Shown piece by piece: positions 37,583-46,352 of a DNA stretch of 64,000 nucleotides. The notes under the pieces are model-generated. The model saw only the letters and a program-made list of their open reading frames with translations, did no database searches and was not told where the DNA came from. The DNA is from RGIG9608 sp045602425. Lineage in GTDB: Bacteria > Bacteroidota > Bacteroidia > Bacteroidales > Paludibacteraceae. The DNA is taken from the NCBI GenBank assembly GCA_045602425.1, contig JAZSBO010000024.1, positions 106,010-170,009 of the forward strand, written 5' to 3'. The position numbers and the translations under genes were made by a program. The first letter of the stretch is position 1. Each line of letters opens with the position of its first letter.

Positions 37583-37590
37583 CAAAGATA
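37583..37590 (-). promoter_or_regulatory. Putative -7 promoter box of the DHH phosphoesterase gene
   Basis: The minus strand reads TATCTTTG (TAnnTTTG), 21 bases before the ATG at 37561. It supports that start over the upstream in-frame one. Confidence 0.5.
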
Positions 37591-37715
37591 TAATTTTACT
37601 GAAAATCTCTATCAAAAAAAGCCAAACGTAAGTATGAAAAGATACAACAACGCACATTGCTTGACAAGATTAACATTTATTCGCATTTTTTATCTGTTTA
37701 ACCCAAGTTATTTCG

Positions 37716-37723
37716 TAAATTTG
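37716..37723 (+). promoter_or_regulatory. Putative -7 promoter box upstream of the DUF6089-uppS-bamA series
   Basis: TAAATTTG matches TAnnTTTG and lies 110 bases before the DUF6089 ATG. A long leader would result; no -33 element is evident. Confidence 0.4.
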
Positions 37724-37833
37724 CACCAATTTTATACTTTCTTACCCAAAAGTTTGATAGCATAAAAAGAGTTGTTTATAAAATTTTTATCGAAAAAAAG
37801 CGTTGTTATAATTAGTGGTAATAACATAAAAAA

Positions 37834-38481
37834 ATGACAAGAACAAAACTTCGATATTCGTTTTTTTTATTTTTAATACTAATTGTAACAAATGTTCAAT
37901 CGCAATCGCATTATTTTGCGGAGATTGGAGCCTTTGGAGGCGGGACATTCTATTTAGGAGATGCTAATAAAACACCTTTTACCTATATGGATGCGACCTA
38001 CGGAGGTTTTGTAAAATACAAATTGGACAAACGCTATTCGTTCGGCATTCAGGTTGCAGGAGGGAATGTAAAAATTCCTTCATACGAAGATTTTGTAGCG
38101 ACAAAAACTCCGTTTGTTGACATTGAAGCCATTGCCGAATTTAATTTTTTCGATTTTGGTTACGATCGATTAAAATCGCTCACCAAACGTGCAACACCTT
38201 ACATTTTTGTAGGTGTTGGTTGCGTTACTTACAAACAAAAAGCTGCCGTTACAATCCCGTTTGGAATTGGTGGCAAATTTAAACTTAGCGAGCGTTTTAA
38301 TCTTGGTATAACATGGAGTATAAACAAAGTGTTTAACGACAATTTTGACAACATTGACAATCCTCGAGGATTAAACAAAAGTGTATTGATAAACAACGAT
38401 TGGTATTCGAAAATTACACTTTATCTATCTTTCGACTTTTGGCAATATTGCAGAACTTGTTACAGCGGGCTAAAAAAATGA
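37834..38481 (+). CDS. DUF6089-family outer-membrane beta-barrel protein
   Basis: The 215-residue protein has a signal peptide ending VQSQS. Its body has alternating strands (YFAEIGAFGGGTFYLGDAN, FGIQVAGGNVKI, RATPYIFVGVGC, FKLSERFNLGITW). It fits the DUF6089 family that precedes uppS and bamA in Bacteroidales. Its TGA overlaps the ATG of uppS (ATGA). Its function is unknown; the context suggests outer-membrane biogenesis. Confidence 0.85.
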   Translation: MTRTKLRYSFFLFLILIVTNVQSQSHYFAEIGAFGGGTFYLGDANKTPFTYMDATYGGFVKYKLDKRYSFGIQVAGGNVKIPSYEDFVATKTPFVDIEAIAEFNFFDFGYDRLKSLTKRATPYIFVGVGCVTYKQKAAVTIPFGIGGKFKLSERFNLGITWSINKVFNDNFDNIDNPRGLNKSVLINNDWYSKITLYLSFDFWQYCRTCYSGLKK

Positions 38482-39206
38482 GTATTTTAGAAAAAATAGA
38501 CAAACAACATCTTCCTCAACACGTTGCTATTATTATGGACGGCAACGGTCGCTGGGCAAAAGAGCAAGGATTGGAGCGTGCTATTGGTCATCAGCACGGA
38601 GTCGTTTCCGTACGAAAAGTAACCGAAGCAGCTACAAAGATTGGTATAAAATATTTGACACTATACACTTTTTCTACCGAAAACTGGAATCGTCCGCAAG
38701 CCGAAGTTGACGCATTGATGCACTTACTTGTGAGTAGCATTGAAAAAGAGACTCCAACTTTACACAAAAACAATATCCGTTTGCAAACTATAGGCGACAC
38801 AACACGTATGCCGAAAGAAGTAAAACAACGTTTAGATAGTTGCATTGAATACACTTCAAAAAACACAGGTTTGACTTTAGTTTTAGCTTTAAGTTATTCT
38901 TCCCAATGGGAAATTACGGAAATGGTAAAACAAGTTGCAAATCAAGTAAAAAACGAAACTTTAAAAATTGAAGATATTTCAAAAAAAATCATCAGTAGTA
39001 ATCTCACAACAAAAGATTTACCTGATCCTGATTTATTGATAAGAACAAGTGGAGAAATCCGTATCAGCAACTTTCTATTATGGCAATTAGCTTATACAGA
39101 GTTATATTTCACAGAGACACGTTGGCCTGATTTTCACGAAGAGGAATTTTATAAAGCCATTTACGAATTTCAGCAAAGAGAACGCCGATTTGGCGAAGTA
39201 AAATAA
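38478..39206 (+). CDS. uppS: Isoprenyl transferase (undecaprenyl diphosphate synthase type)
   Basis: The cis-prenyltransferase makes undecaprenyl diphosphate, the lipid carrier for cell-wall sugars. From the ATG at 38478 (MSILEKIDKQ) it has 242 residues. The active site motif VAIIMDGNGRWAK includes Asp21. The other motifs are LTLYTFSTENWNRP and RTSGEIRISNFLLWQLAYTE. An upstream frame reaching 38400 runs inside the DUF6089 gene and lacks family similarity. It is coupled to DUF6089 and lies 11 bases before bamA. Confidence 0.95.
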   Translation: MSILEKIDKQHLPQHVAIIMDGNGRWAKEQGLERAIGHQHGVVSVRKVTEAATKIGIKYLTLYTFSTENWNRPQAEVDALMHLLVSSIEKETPTLHKNNIRLQTIGDTTRMPKEVKQRLDSCIEYTSKNTGLTLVLALSYSSQWEITEMVKQVANQVKNETLKIEDISKKIISSNLTTKDLPDPDLLIRTSGEIRISNFLLWQLAYTELYFTETRWPDFHEEEFYKAIYEFQQRERRFGEVK

Positions 39207-39217
39207 CCCGATAAAAA

Positions 39218-41812
39218 ATGAAACTACGACTTCTATTTTTATTTATCATAATATCGCAAATAATTGCAGCACAAAATACTAACGACTCTCTACAAACAGA
39301 GCCTACAAGTATTCCTATTGACTATGCGACACCTTCAGTTTACGAAATTGCCGATATCAAAATAGAAGGAGCTGATTCATATGAAGATTACGTTTTAATC
39401 GGATTTTCAGGATTAAAAGTTGGACAACGAATAAACATTCCTGGAGAAGAAATTACTAATGCCGTAAAACGTTTTTGGAAACAATCGCTATTTTCTTCCG
39501 TCAAAATTTTTGCGACAAAAACCGAGAATAACAAAATTTGGTTAACTATTCAACTCAAGCAAAATCCTCGTGTTGCTGGAATCAACTTTACAGGATTCAA
39601 AAAATCAGAGATAGAAGATTTAGAACCAAAGATTTCGATTGCTAAAGGTCAGCAAATCACAACAGACATTATCGAACGTAGCAAGCAAGCAATAAAAAAA
39701 TACTATTTAGACAAAGGCTACTTCAATGCAGAAATCAAAATTAGACAAAAAGAAGTTCCTGATGCACAAGGGACGGCAATTATAGATATTTTGGTAAACC
39801 GAAAAGAGAAAGTTCGAGTTAATGAAATTTACGTAACAGGCAACAACGCTCTATCGTTAAATAAAATTGACCGTGCGATGAAGAAAACAAATCGCAGAAA
39901 GAATATTCTTAATCTATTTAGAACTAAAAAATTCAACCCTGAAAAATTCATAGAAGACAAAAAACTCCTGATTGAGAAATACAATGAAGAAGGTTTCCGT
40001 GATGCTATTATTGTTAATGATAGTGTTGTACAAATCAATGAAAAACAAGTTGATGTTTATATGACTGTTGACGAAGGGGAAAAATATTTCTTCCGTGATA
40101 TAAAATGGGTTGGTAATACTGTTTATCCAAGCGAGATTCTCGAACGTGTTTTAAACATAAAAAAAGGTGATTCATACAATGCAAAACTAATGAGCAAACG
40201 TTTGTTTGAAGACGAAGATGCCGTTTCCAATCTTTACAAAAACAATGGTTATTTATTCTTCAATATCGATCCTGTTGAAGTAAAAATAAACAACGACTCT
40301 ATTGACCTCGAAATGCGAATGTACGAAGGTAAACAAGCAACTATACGTAACGTAATAATCAACGGGAACACACGTCTTTACGAACACGTTATACGTCGCG
40401 AAATGCGAACAAAACCAGGAGAACTATATAGTCAAGAAGATTTAGTTCGTACATTACGCGAATTAGCTCAAATGAAACAATTTGACGAAGAAAAACTCTA
40501 TGAAGGTATAGACATTCAGCCCGATCAAGAAAACGGAACTGTTGATTTAGTATATAATCTCACCTCAAAAAGTAGCGATCAAATAGAATTATCAGCGGGT
40601 TGGGGTCAGCAAGGTATTGTAGGCTCTTTAGGATTGAAATTTACAAATTTTGCAATACAAAATCTGTTTAAAAAAGAGATGTATCGCATTGTGCCACAAG
40701 GTGAAGGACAAACATTAAGCATTCGTGCACAAACCAACGGAATGTATTACCAATCGTATAGTATTTCATTTTTAGAGCCTTGGCTTGGCGGTAAACGTCC
40801 AAATTCGCTTTCTATTTCTGCATACTACTCTATACAAACAGGAATAAGTAGCAAATATTCAAACTATTATAACGATTACTATAATAGTTATTATGGTTAC
40901 TATAACAATAGTTACTATTCTGACTATTACAACTACGACTACGACCCAACAAAATACATTCACACGTTAGGTGTTTCTGTGGGTTTTGGTAAACGCTTAA
41001 GTTGGCCTGACGACTATTTTACGTTCTACGGAGAATTAGCCTATCAACGTTATAATCTTAAAAATTGGTATAAATATTATTTCGGTTTCGAAACTGGTAT
41101 TTCTAACGATTTAGCTTTAAATTTAACTTTAAGTCGCAACTCTATTAGCAATCCTATTTACACACGTAGAGGGTCAGCATTCACACTTTCATTGCAAATA
41201 ACACCACCCTATTCTGCTTTCAACAAGAAAGTTGACTATAGTGCAATGACTACCGAACAACGCAACAAATGGGTAGAATATCATAAATGGAAATTCTCAG
41301 GGAAAACATTTACACCAATAACCAAAGATGAAAAACTTGTATTGATGACTCGTGCCGAATTTGGTTTTTTAGGCTATTACAATAAACACAAACAAAGTCC
41401 TTTCGGTAAATTCCTTGTCGGAGGCGATGGTATGTCGAGCTATAGTTCTGCTGGTACAGAAACTATCGGATTGCGAGGCTACGAATCGGGATCACTTACT
41501 CCTCTCAACTCCGATGGATGGTACGAAGGAAATATTTATACACGTTTAACAATGGAACTCCGATATCCAATCTTGCTAAAACAATCGACTAATATTTGGG
41601 TGTTGGCATTTTTCGAAGCAGGTAATTGTTGGAGCAGCTTCCAAAAATTCAATCCTTTCGACTTAAAACGTGCAGCAGGGCTTGGAGTTCGCATCTATCT
41701 TCCAATGTTTGGACTACTCGGTATCGACTGGGGATACGGATTTGACGAAGTTAATGGAAGCATGAAATATAGTGGCAGTCAATGGAGTTTTGTTTTAGGA
41801 CAAGAGTTTTAA
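39218..41812 (+). CDS. bamA: Outer-membrane protein assembly factor BamA
   Basis: BamA folds beta-barrel proteins into the outer membrane. The 864-residue protein has a signal peptide (ends IAAQ), POTRA repeats over about residues 35-440 (for example YDLQIKIEGAD-like IADIKIEGAD, YFNAEIKIRQKEV, GEKYFFRDIKWVGN) and a C-terminal barrel with LRGYESGSLTP (the VRGF/Y lid motif) and the final strand SGSQWSFVLGQEF. An unusual tyrosine/asparagine-rich stretch at about 544-574 falls in a barrel loop. Three OmpH genes follow. Confidence 0.95.
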   Translation: MKLRLLFLFIIISQIIAAQNTNDSLQTEPTSIPIDYATPSVYEIADIKIEGADSYEDYVLIGFSGLKVGQRINIPGEEITNAVKRFWKQSLFSSVKIFATKTENNKIWLTIQLKQNPRVAGINFTGFKKSEIEDLEPKISIAKGQQITTDIIERSKQAIKKYYLDKGYFNAEIKIRQKEVPDAQGTAIIDILVNRKEKVRVNEIYVTGNNALSLNKIDRAMKKTNRRKNILNLFRTKKFNPEKFIEDKKLLIEKYNEEGFRDAIIVNDSVVQINEKQVDVYMTVDEGEKYFFRDIKWVGNTVYPSEILERVLNIKKGDSYNAKLMSKRLFEDEDAVSNLYKNNGYLFFNIDPVEVKINNDSIDLEMRMYEGKQATIRNVIINGNTRLYEHVIRREMRTKPGELYSQEDLVRTLRELAQMKQFDEEKLYEGIDIQPDQENGTVDLVYNLTSKSSDQIELSAGWGQQGIVGSLGLKFTNFAIQNLFKKEMYRIVPQGEGQTLSIRAQTNGMYYQSYSISFLEPWLGGKRPNSLSISAYYSIQTGISSKYSNYYNDYYNSYYGYYNNSYYSDYYNYDYDPTKYIHTLGVSVGFGKRLSWPDDYFTFYGELAYQRYNLKNWYKYYFGFETGISNDLALNLTLSRNSISNPIYTRRGSAFTLSLQITPPYSAFNKKVDYSAMTTEQRNKWVEYHKWKFSGKTFTPITKDEKLVLMTRAEFGFLGYYNKHKQSPFGKFLVGGDGMSSYSSAGTETIGLRGYESGSLTPLNSDGWYEGNIYTRLTMELRYPILLKQSTNIWVLAFFEAGNCWSSFQKFNPFDLKRAAGLGVRIYLPMFGLLGIDWGYGFDEVNGSMKYSGSQWSFVLGQEF

Positions 41813-41868
41813 GAATTAAACCTTTTGTAGTTTTCATAATCCAAGAATAGAGCAAAAACAAAAAAACG

Positions 41869-42390
41869 ATGAAACGTTTTATTAAAATTACATTTGTATT
41901 TCTTTTGATGTTTGCAGGAAGTAATATTTATGCTCAAAAATTTGCATTGATTGACATGGAATATGTAATGAAAAATATTCCTTCGTACGAGACAGCAAAC
42001 GAACAGCTCACTTTACTTTCAAAAAAATGGCAAGCTGAAGTAGAACTTTTGTATAAAGAAGCAGAAACCATGTCGCGCAATTATCAAACAGAACTTGTAT
42101 TCCTTTCTGATGATATGAAAGCAAAACGAGAAGAAGCAATCCTTGCAAAAGAGCAAGAAGCGAACGAACTAAAACGAAAATATTTTGGACCCAAAGGAGA
42201 ACTTTTCAGCAAACGCGAAAGCTTAATAAAACCTATACAAGAAGAAATTTACAATGCTGTACAAGAAATCTGCAGTGAAAAGTTCTATCAAATGGTTATA
42301 GATAAATCGTCAAATCCAAGTATCATATTTGCTGCACCAAAAATTGATATTAGCGATGATGTGCTACAGAAACTTGGTTATTCGAAATAA
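41869..42390 (+). CDS. OmpH/Skp-family periplasmic chaperone, copy 1
   Basis: Skp-type trimers hold unfolded outer-membrane proteins in coiled-coil tentacles. The 173-residue protein has a signal peptide (ends NIYAQ), the family N-terminus KFALIDMEYVMKNIPSYETA, and a long charged helix from about 50 to 110. It follows bamA by 56 bases and starts a tandem of three. It differs from copy 2 in an aromatic-rich centre and the tail KIDISDDVLQKLGYSK. Confidence 0.9.
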   Translation: MKRFIKITFVFLLMFAGSNIYAQKFALIDMEYVMKNIPSYETANEQLTLLSKKWQAEVELLYKEAETMSRNYQTELVFLSDDMKAKREEAILAKEQEANELKRKYFGPKGELFSKRESLIKPIQEEIYNAVQEICSEKFYQMVIDKSSNPSIIFAAPKIDISDDVLQKLGYSK

Positions 42391-42438
42391 ATACGTAATT
42401 TTGTAAAACTTTTATAATTAACTAAAAAGAATATTATT

Positions 42439-42942
42439 ATGTTGAAAAAAATCTTATTAGCAACTCTATTTCTAATGCCAACAGCATTTATTTCTGCTCA
42501 AGAAATCAAATTAGGATATGTAAATGCTACAGAAATAATGATGGTAATGCCTGAAATTGCTGATTACGAAAAGCAAATGGCAGATTACAACGAGCAAAAC
42601 AAAAAATATTTAGAAGAAATGGATAAAGAAATTAATGATAAATATTTAAAGTTGGAACAAGAAAGGTCTACTTTAAATCAAAGCATTATTTCGGCTCGTG
42701 AACAAGAAATTGCAGAAATGCAACGTCGTTTACAAACAGCATATCAAACATTTATGAGCGATGGCGAAAAAAAACAACAAGAGTTATTGAAACCTATACA
42801 AGAAAAACTATTAGCAGCTATCGAAGCTGTCGGAAAAAAGAATAATTTCCTTTATATTTTCACTCAAGAGACTATTCTTTTCAAATCAGACAAAGCTATC
42901 AATGTTGCTCCTTTGGTAAAAAAAGAATTAGGTCTTAATTAA
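42439..42942 (+). CDS. OmpH/Skp-family periplasmic chaperone, copy 2
   Basis: The 167-residue protein has a signal peptide (ends FISAQ), KLGYVNATEIMMVMPEIADYE, a long Glu/Gln/Lys helix (EEMDKEINDKYLKLEQERS) and a C-terminal VAPLVKKELGLN. It follows copy 1 after 48 bases and ends before the hairpin at 42962-42987. Confidence 0.9.
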   Translation: MLKKILLATLFLMPTAFISAQEIKLGYVNATEIMMVMPEIADYEKQMADYNEQNKKYLEEMDKEINDKYLKLEQERSTLNQSIISAREQEIAEMQRRLQTAYQTFMSDGEKKQQELLKPIQEKLLAAIEAVGKKNNFLYIFTQETILFKSDKAINVAPLVKKELGLN

Positions 42943-42961
42943 AAAATCATTTATAATACAA

Positions 42962-42994
42962 AAAAGGCTGCACTCGTGTAGCCTTTTCTTTTAA
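42962..42994 (+). terminator. Intrinsic terminator between ompH copies 2 and 3
   Basis: A 12-base stem, AAAAGGCTGCAC/GTGTAGCCTTTT with one G-U pair (42962-42973 and 42976-42987), is followed by CTTTT. It lies in the 64 bases before the third ompH gene, so it may act as a partial terminator that lowers expression of copy 3, murI and the transporter. Confidence 0.65.
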
Positions 42995-43006
42995 AAGATA
43001 TTCAAA

Positions 43007-43528
43007 ATGAAAAAACTTTTATTTTCAGCGTTTCTATTTTTTGTTTGTTGTAATCTTATTGCACAAACCGATTCCTTAAACATTCAGAGTATAAAAATCG
43101 GCTATATTGATATGGATTCGATTTTGAACATATTGCCAGAAAAGGTTAACATAGACAAACATCTGCAAACAGCTACTGCTGAATACGAAAAAGAATTTAA
43201 ACGTATGCAACAGGAATACAACAAAAAAGTAAAAGACTACTTAAAAACCAATAGCGAAATGCTTGATGCAATAAAACTTGCTCGCCAAGCAGAAATCACA
43301 GAAGCGGAAAAACGTATTGCTGCATACAAAATCCAATACAAACAGCAAATAAAACATGAACAAGATTCTTTATACACACAACTAAAAAAAGGCATAACAC
43401 TAATTATCAATCAAATAGCACAAGAGCAAAATATTACGGTTGTTCTCGACAAAAAAAACACTCACTATCTTGCTCCTATCTGCATTGATTTATATCCTTT
43501 TGTTGAAAAAAAATTATTAAAGAAATGA
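43007..43528 (+). CDS. OmpH/Skp-family periplasmic chaperone, copy 3
   Basis: The 173-residue protein has a signal peptide (ends NLIAQ), IKIGYIDMDSILNILPEKVN and a long Lys/Gln-rich helix (EYEKEFKRMQQEYNKKVK). It overlaps the murI start by four bases (ATGA), so it is coupled to glutamate racemase. It is separated from copy 2 by a terminator-like hairpin. Confidence 0.88.
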   Translation: MKKLLFSAFLFFVCCNLIAQTDSLNIQSIKIGYIDMDSILNILPEKVNIDKHLQTATAEYEKEFKRMQQEYNKKVKDYLKTNSEMLDAIKLARQAEITEAEKRIAAYKIQYKQQIKHEQDSLYTQLKKGITLIINQIAQEQNITVVLDKKNTHYLAPICIDLYPFVEKKLLKK

Positions 43529-44361
43529 ATCTATCGACACAACCTGCTCCTATCGGGATTTTCGACTCCGGCTATGGAGGACTAACTATTTTTGAAAAAA
43601 TACAAAAGCATTTGCCCGAATACGATTATATCTATTTAGGCGACAATGCACGTGCCCCATACGGGACTCGGTCTTTTGAGGTTGTCTATGAATATACTTT
43701 GCAATGTGTAAAAAAGTTATTTGATTTGGGGTGTCATTTAGTTATTTTAGCATGCAACACAGCCTCGGCAAAAGCCCTACGTACTATCCAACAAAATGAT
43801 TTACCCAACATCGATCCTTCACGAAGGGTGTTAGGCATCATTCGTCCAACGGCAGAGATAATCGGAGAAATTACAAAAAGTAAACACGTAGGATTGTTGG
43901 GAACAAGCGGAACTATTCAATCTAATTCATACCCAATGGAAGTAGCAAAAATCTATCCCGATTTAAGTATTGTATCACACGCATGCCCAATGTGGGTTCC
44001 TCTTATCGAAAACGGAGAACACTTATCCGAAGGAGCCGATTTTTTCATAAAAAAAGACATTGATCTTTTACTTTCAAAAAATGATAAAATTGACACTCTC
44101 ATACTTGGATGTACACATTATCCTCTGATTTTGAATAAAATACAAAAATATCTTCCTGCAAATGTTAATATTATTTCGCAGGGTGACATCGTAGCAAAAA
44201 GCCTAAAAAACTACCTGCAACGCCACCCTGAAATTGAAATTAAATGCTCAAAAAATGCTCAAACTAAATTTTTGACTACCGAATCGGCAGACAAATTCAA
44301 TGCTTCAGCCACACTATTTCTAAATAAAAAAATTAACGCTAAACACATCAATATCGTATGA
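43525..44361 (+). CDS. murI: Glutamate racemase
   Basis: MurI makes D-glutamate for peptidoglycan. The 278-residue protein has GIFDSGYGGLTIF (Asp14 region), YLGDNARAPYG, the first catalytic cysteine Cys77 in VILACNTASAKALR, and the second cysteine in LILGCTHYPLI. Its stop overlaps the ATG of the SulP gene, and its start overlaps ompH copy 3. Confidence 0.95.
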   Translation: MNLSTQPAPIGIFDSGYGGLTIFEKIQKHLPEYDYIYLGDNARAPYGTRSFEVVYEYTLQCVKKLFDLGCHLVILACNTASAKALRTIQQNDLPNIDPSRRVLGIIRPTAEIIGEITKSKHVGLLGTSGTIQSNSYPMEVAKIYPDLSIVSHACPMWVPLIENGEHLSEGADFFIKKDIDLLLSKNDKIDTLILGCTHYPLILNKIQKYLPANVNIISQGDIVAKSLKNYLQRHPEIEIKCSKNAQTKFLTTESADKFNASATLFLNKKINAKHINIV

Positions 44362-46064
44362 ATATAGTTTTTAAACCTAAATTGTTTTCTATATTAAAAG
44401 ATTATTCGAAAACTACATTTACTACCGACGCAATGGCAGGTATCATTGTTGGTATTGTAGCAATTCCTTTAGCAATTGCTTTTGGTATAGCCTCAGGTGT
44501 CGGTCCTACAGAAGGATTGATAACAGCTATTATTGCAGGATTTTTTATCTCTTTTCTTGGAGGAACAAAAATTCAAATTGGAGGTCCTACTGGTGCATTC
44601 ATTGTTATCGTTTATGGAATTATACAACAGTATGGCATTAGCGGATTGATGATCGCAACCATTATGGCTGGCATTATATTGGTCATCATGGGATTCTGTA
44701 AAATGGGTAACATCATCAAATTCGTTCCTTATCCTATTATTATCGGATTTACAGGTGGTATAGCTTTGACAATTTTTTCTACCCAAATGAACGACCTTTT
44801 CGATTTAGGAATAAAAAATATTCCTGCCGACTTCATTCATAAATGGATGTGTTATTTTCAAAACATCACACACATCAATTGGTGGGCATTTGGCATTGGA
44901 GTGTGTAGCATTTTCATTATTATTTTTACACCTAAAATTTCAAAAAAAATACCGGGTTCACTCGTTGCTATTATTCTAATGACAATACTAAGTTTAGTTT
45001 TAAAAAAATATTGTAACGTAGAATCTATCAAAACCATTGGCGATTTATATCAACTCCCTTCAGGATTTCCAAAACCTCATCTGCCAGAACTGAATCTTGC
45101 CGAAGGTCAAAGTATCGTTGGATTGATACAAGCCCTATTTCCCTCTGCATTTACAATAGCAATGCTTGGAGCTATCGAATCGCTTCTTTCGGCTATGGTT
45201 GCCGATGGTGTAACAGGCGACAAACACGATTCGAACACCGAACTCATCGGGCAAGGTGTTGCCAATATTGTTGTTCCATTTTTCGGCGGAATACCAGCAA
45301 CAGGTGCCATTGCTCGTACGATGACAAACATAAACAATGGCGGTAAAACCCCTATTGCCGGCATCATTCATGCGGTAATATTATTGCTTGTACTTTTGTT
45401 TTTAGGCGATCTTGTAGGTTACATCCCAATGCCATGCCTTGCGGGCGTTCTTATTATGGTTTCGTACAATATGAGCGGATGGAGAACATTTGTTTCGTTA
45501 GCTAAAAATCCAAAATCAGACTTTGTAATTCTATTAGTTACGTTTGTTCTTACCGTTATTTTCGACCTTACAATTGCTATTGAGATAGGATTACTTCTTG
45601 CTGTTGTATTGTTTCTTAAACGTACGAATGAATCAACGAAAATACGAACATTTCACAACGAAATTGACCCTAATAGCGAAACCGACGTTACGCTGCACGA
45701 AGAAAAACTCATCATACCACAAGGCGTAGAAGTTTACGAAATAGATGGGCCGTATTTCTTTGGTATTGCCAACAAATTTGATGAAATTATGAAATCGGTC
45801 GGAGATAAACCTCGCGTGCGAATCATCAGAATGCGTAAAGTACCATTTATCGACTCTACAGGATTACACAACCTCGAGACACTCTGTATAGCTTCAAAAC
45901 GCGAAAACATTCAAATCGTGCTTTCTGGTGTCAACGCACAAGTGCAAAAAACACTTGAAAAAGCAGGTTTTATAGAATTACTTGGCAGAAAGAACATTTG
46001 TAAAAATATTAATTTAGCATTAGAACAAGCTACAGCACTAAACGGAAATATAACAGAGAAATAA
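44358..46064 (+). CDS. SulP-family anion transporter with STAS domain
   Basis: SulP proteins move sulfate, bicarbonate or dicarboxylates. The 568-residue protein has about ten or more membrane segments in the first 420 residues, with GGTKIQIGGPTGAFIVIVYG and NIVVPFFGGIPATGAIARTM, and a cytoplasmic STAS domain at about 465-560 (VRIIRMRKVPFIDSTGLHNL). The substrate is not readable. It is translationally coupled to murI (ATGA). It ends 52 bases before the SRP RNA. Confidence 0.9.
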   Translation: MNIVFKPKLFSILKDYSKTTFTTDAMAGIIVGIVAIPLAIAFGIASGVGPTEGLITAIIAGFFISFLGGTKIQIGGPTGAFIVIVYGIIQQYGISGLMIATIMAGIILVIMGFCKMGNIIKFVPYPIIIGFTGGIALTIFSTQMNDLFDLGIKNIPADFIHKWMCYFQNITHINWWAFGIGVCSIFIIIFTPKISKKIPGSLVAIILMTILSLVLKKYCNVESIKTIGDLYQLPSGFPKPHLPELNLAEGQSIVGLIQALFPSAFTIAMLGAIESLLSAMVADGVTGDKHDSNTELIGQGVANIVVPFFGGIPATGAIARTMTNINNGGKTPIAGIIHAVILLLVLLFLGDLVGYIPMPCLAGVLIMVSYNMSGWRTFVSLAKNPKSDFVILLVTFVLTVIFDLTIAIEIGLLLAVVLFLKRTNESTKIRTFHNEIDPNSETDVTLHEEKLIIPQGVEVYEIDGPYFFGIANKFDEIMKSVGDKPRVRIIRMRKVPFIDSTGLHNLETLCIASKRENIQIVLSGVNAQVQKTLEKAGFIELLGRKNICKNINLALEQATALNGNITEK

Positions 46065-46082
46065 AAATTACCTTATTTCTCT

Positions 46083-46112
46083 TTTGAGTTACAACAATAT
46101 TTACTACTTTTG
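46083..46112 (+). promoter_or_regulatory. Promoter of SRP RNA and tRNA-Thr
   Basis: TTTG at 46083-46086 and TACTTTTG at 46105-46112, spaced 18 bases, match the Bacteroidetes -33 TTTG and -7 TAnnTTTG pair. Transcription would start about 46117, where the SRP RNA begins. This is the best promoter match in the window. Confidence 0.75.
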
Positions 46113-46116
46113 CAAT

Positions 46117-46215
46117 CGGGTAAGTCCTATACGACCAGCTCCCTTTGAACTCCCCCAGGGCTTGATCGCAGCAAGGGTAGAAGGTTGTAGCGGTGCGATA
46201 TAGACAGCTTACCCC
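46117..46215 (+). ncRNA. ffs: Signal recognition particle RNA (small bacterial type)
   Basis: The 4.5S-type RNA pairs with Ffh in membrane targeting. The ends GGGTAAG (46118-46124) and CTTACCC (46208-46214) base-pair. The middle contains the domain IV motif with CCAGGGC, GCAGCA and AAGGGT, and GACCAGC/GGTTGTAGC flank it. The size of about 99 bases fits the Bacteroidetes small SRP RNA. A promoter abuts its 5' end, and tRNA-Thr starts five bases after its 3' end. Confidence 0.88.
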
Positions 46216-46219
46216 AACC

Positions 46220-46293
46220 GCCTCTTTAGCTCAGTTGGCCAGAGCACGTGATTTGTAATCTCGGGGTCGTTGGTTCGAATCCGACAAGAGGCT
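46220..46293 (+). tRNA. tRNA-Thr (TGT anticodon)
   Basis: The cloverleaf has 74 bases: acceptor GCCTCTT (46220-46226) with AAGAGGC (46286-46292), D-stem GCTC/GAGC, and the T-loop GTTCGAATCC. The anticodon TGT is at 46254-46256 in TTTGTAA. The anticodon stem has one T-T mismatch (46249 with 46261). CCA is not encoded. It directly follows the SRP RNA and lies before a terminator, so the two are probably one transcript. Confidence 0.93.
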
Positions 46294-46300
46294 CAAAAAA

Positions 46301-46345
46301 AAGCAGAAAACTTCAAAAGTTTTCTGCTTTTTCTTTTTTCTCCTT
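46301..46345. terminator. Bidirectional intrinsic terminator after tRNA-Thr
   Basis: A perfect 13-base stem AAGCAGAAAACTT/AAGTTTTCTGCTT (46301-46313 and 46317-46329) with loop CAA has T-runs on both strands. It ends the SRP RNA-tRNA transcript and can end the convergent lipoprotein gene. Confidence 0.88.
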
Positions 46346-46352
46346 TTCGTTT

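Noticed and set aside
37562..37657. 32-codon N-terminal extension of the DHH phosphoesterase
   Set aside because: It crosses the TAnnTTTG box at 37583-37590, and the family homology starts after the ATG at 37561.
40849..40941. Direct-repeat or CRISPR-like array in bamA
   Set aside because: The repeats are codon-level tyrosine-rich coding sequence, with no constant unit or spacer.
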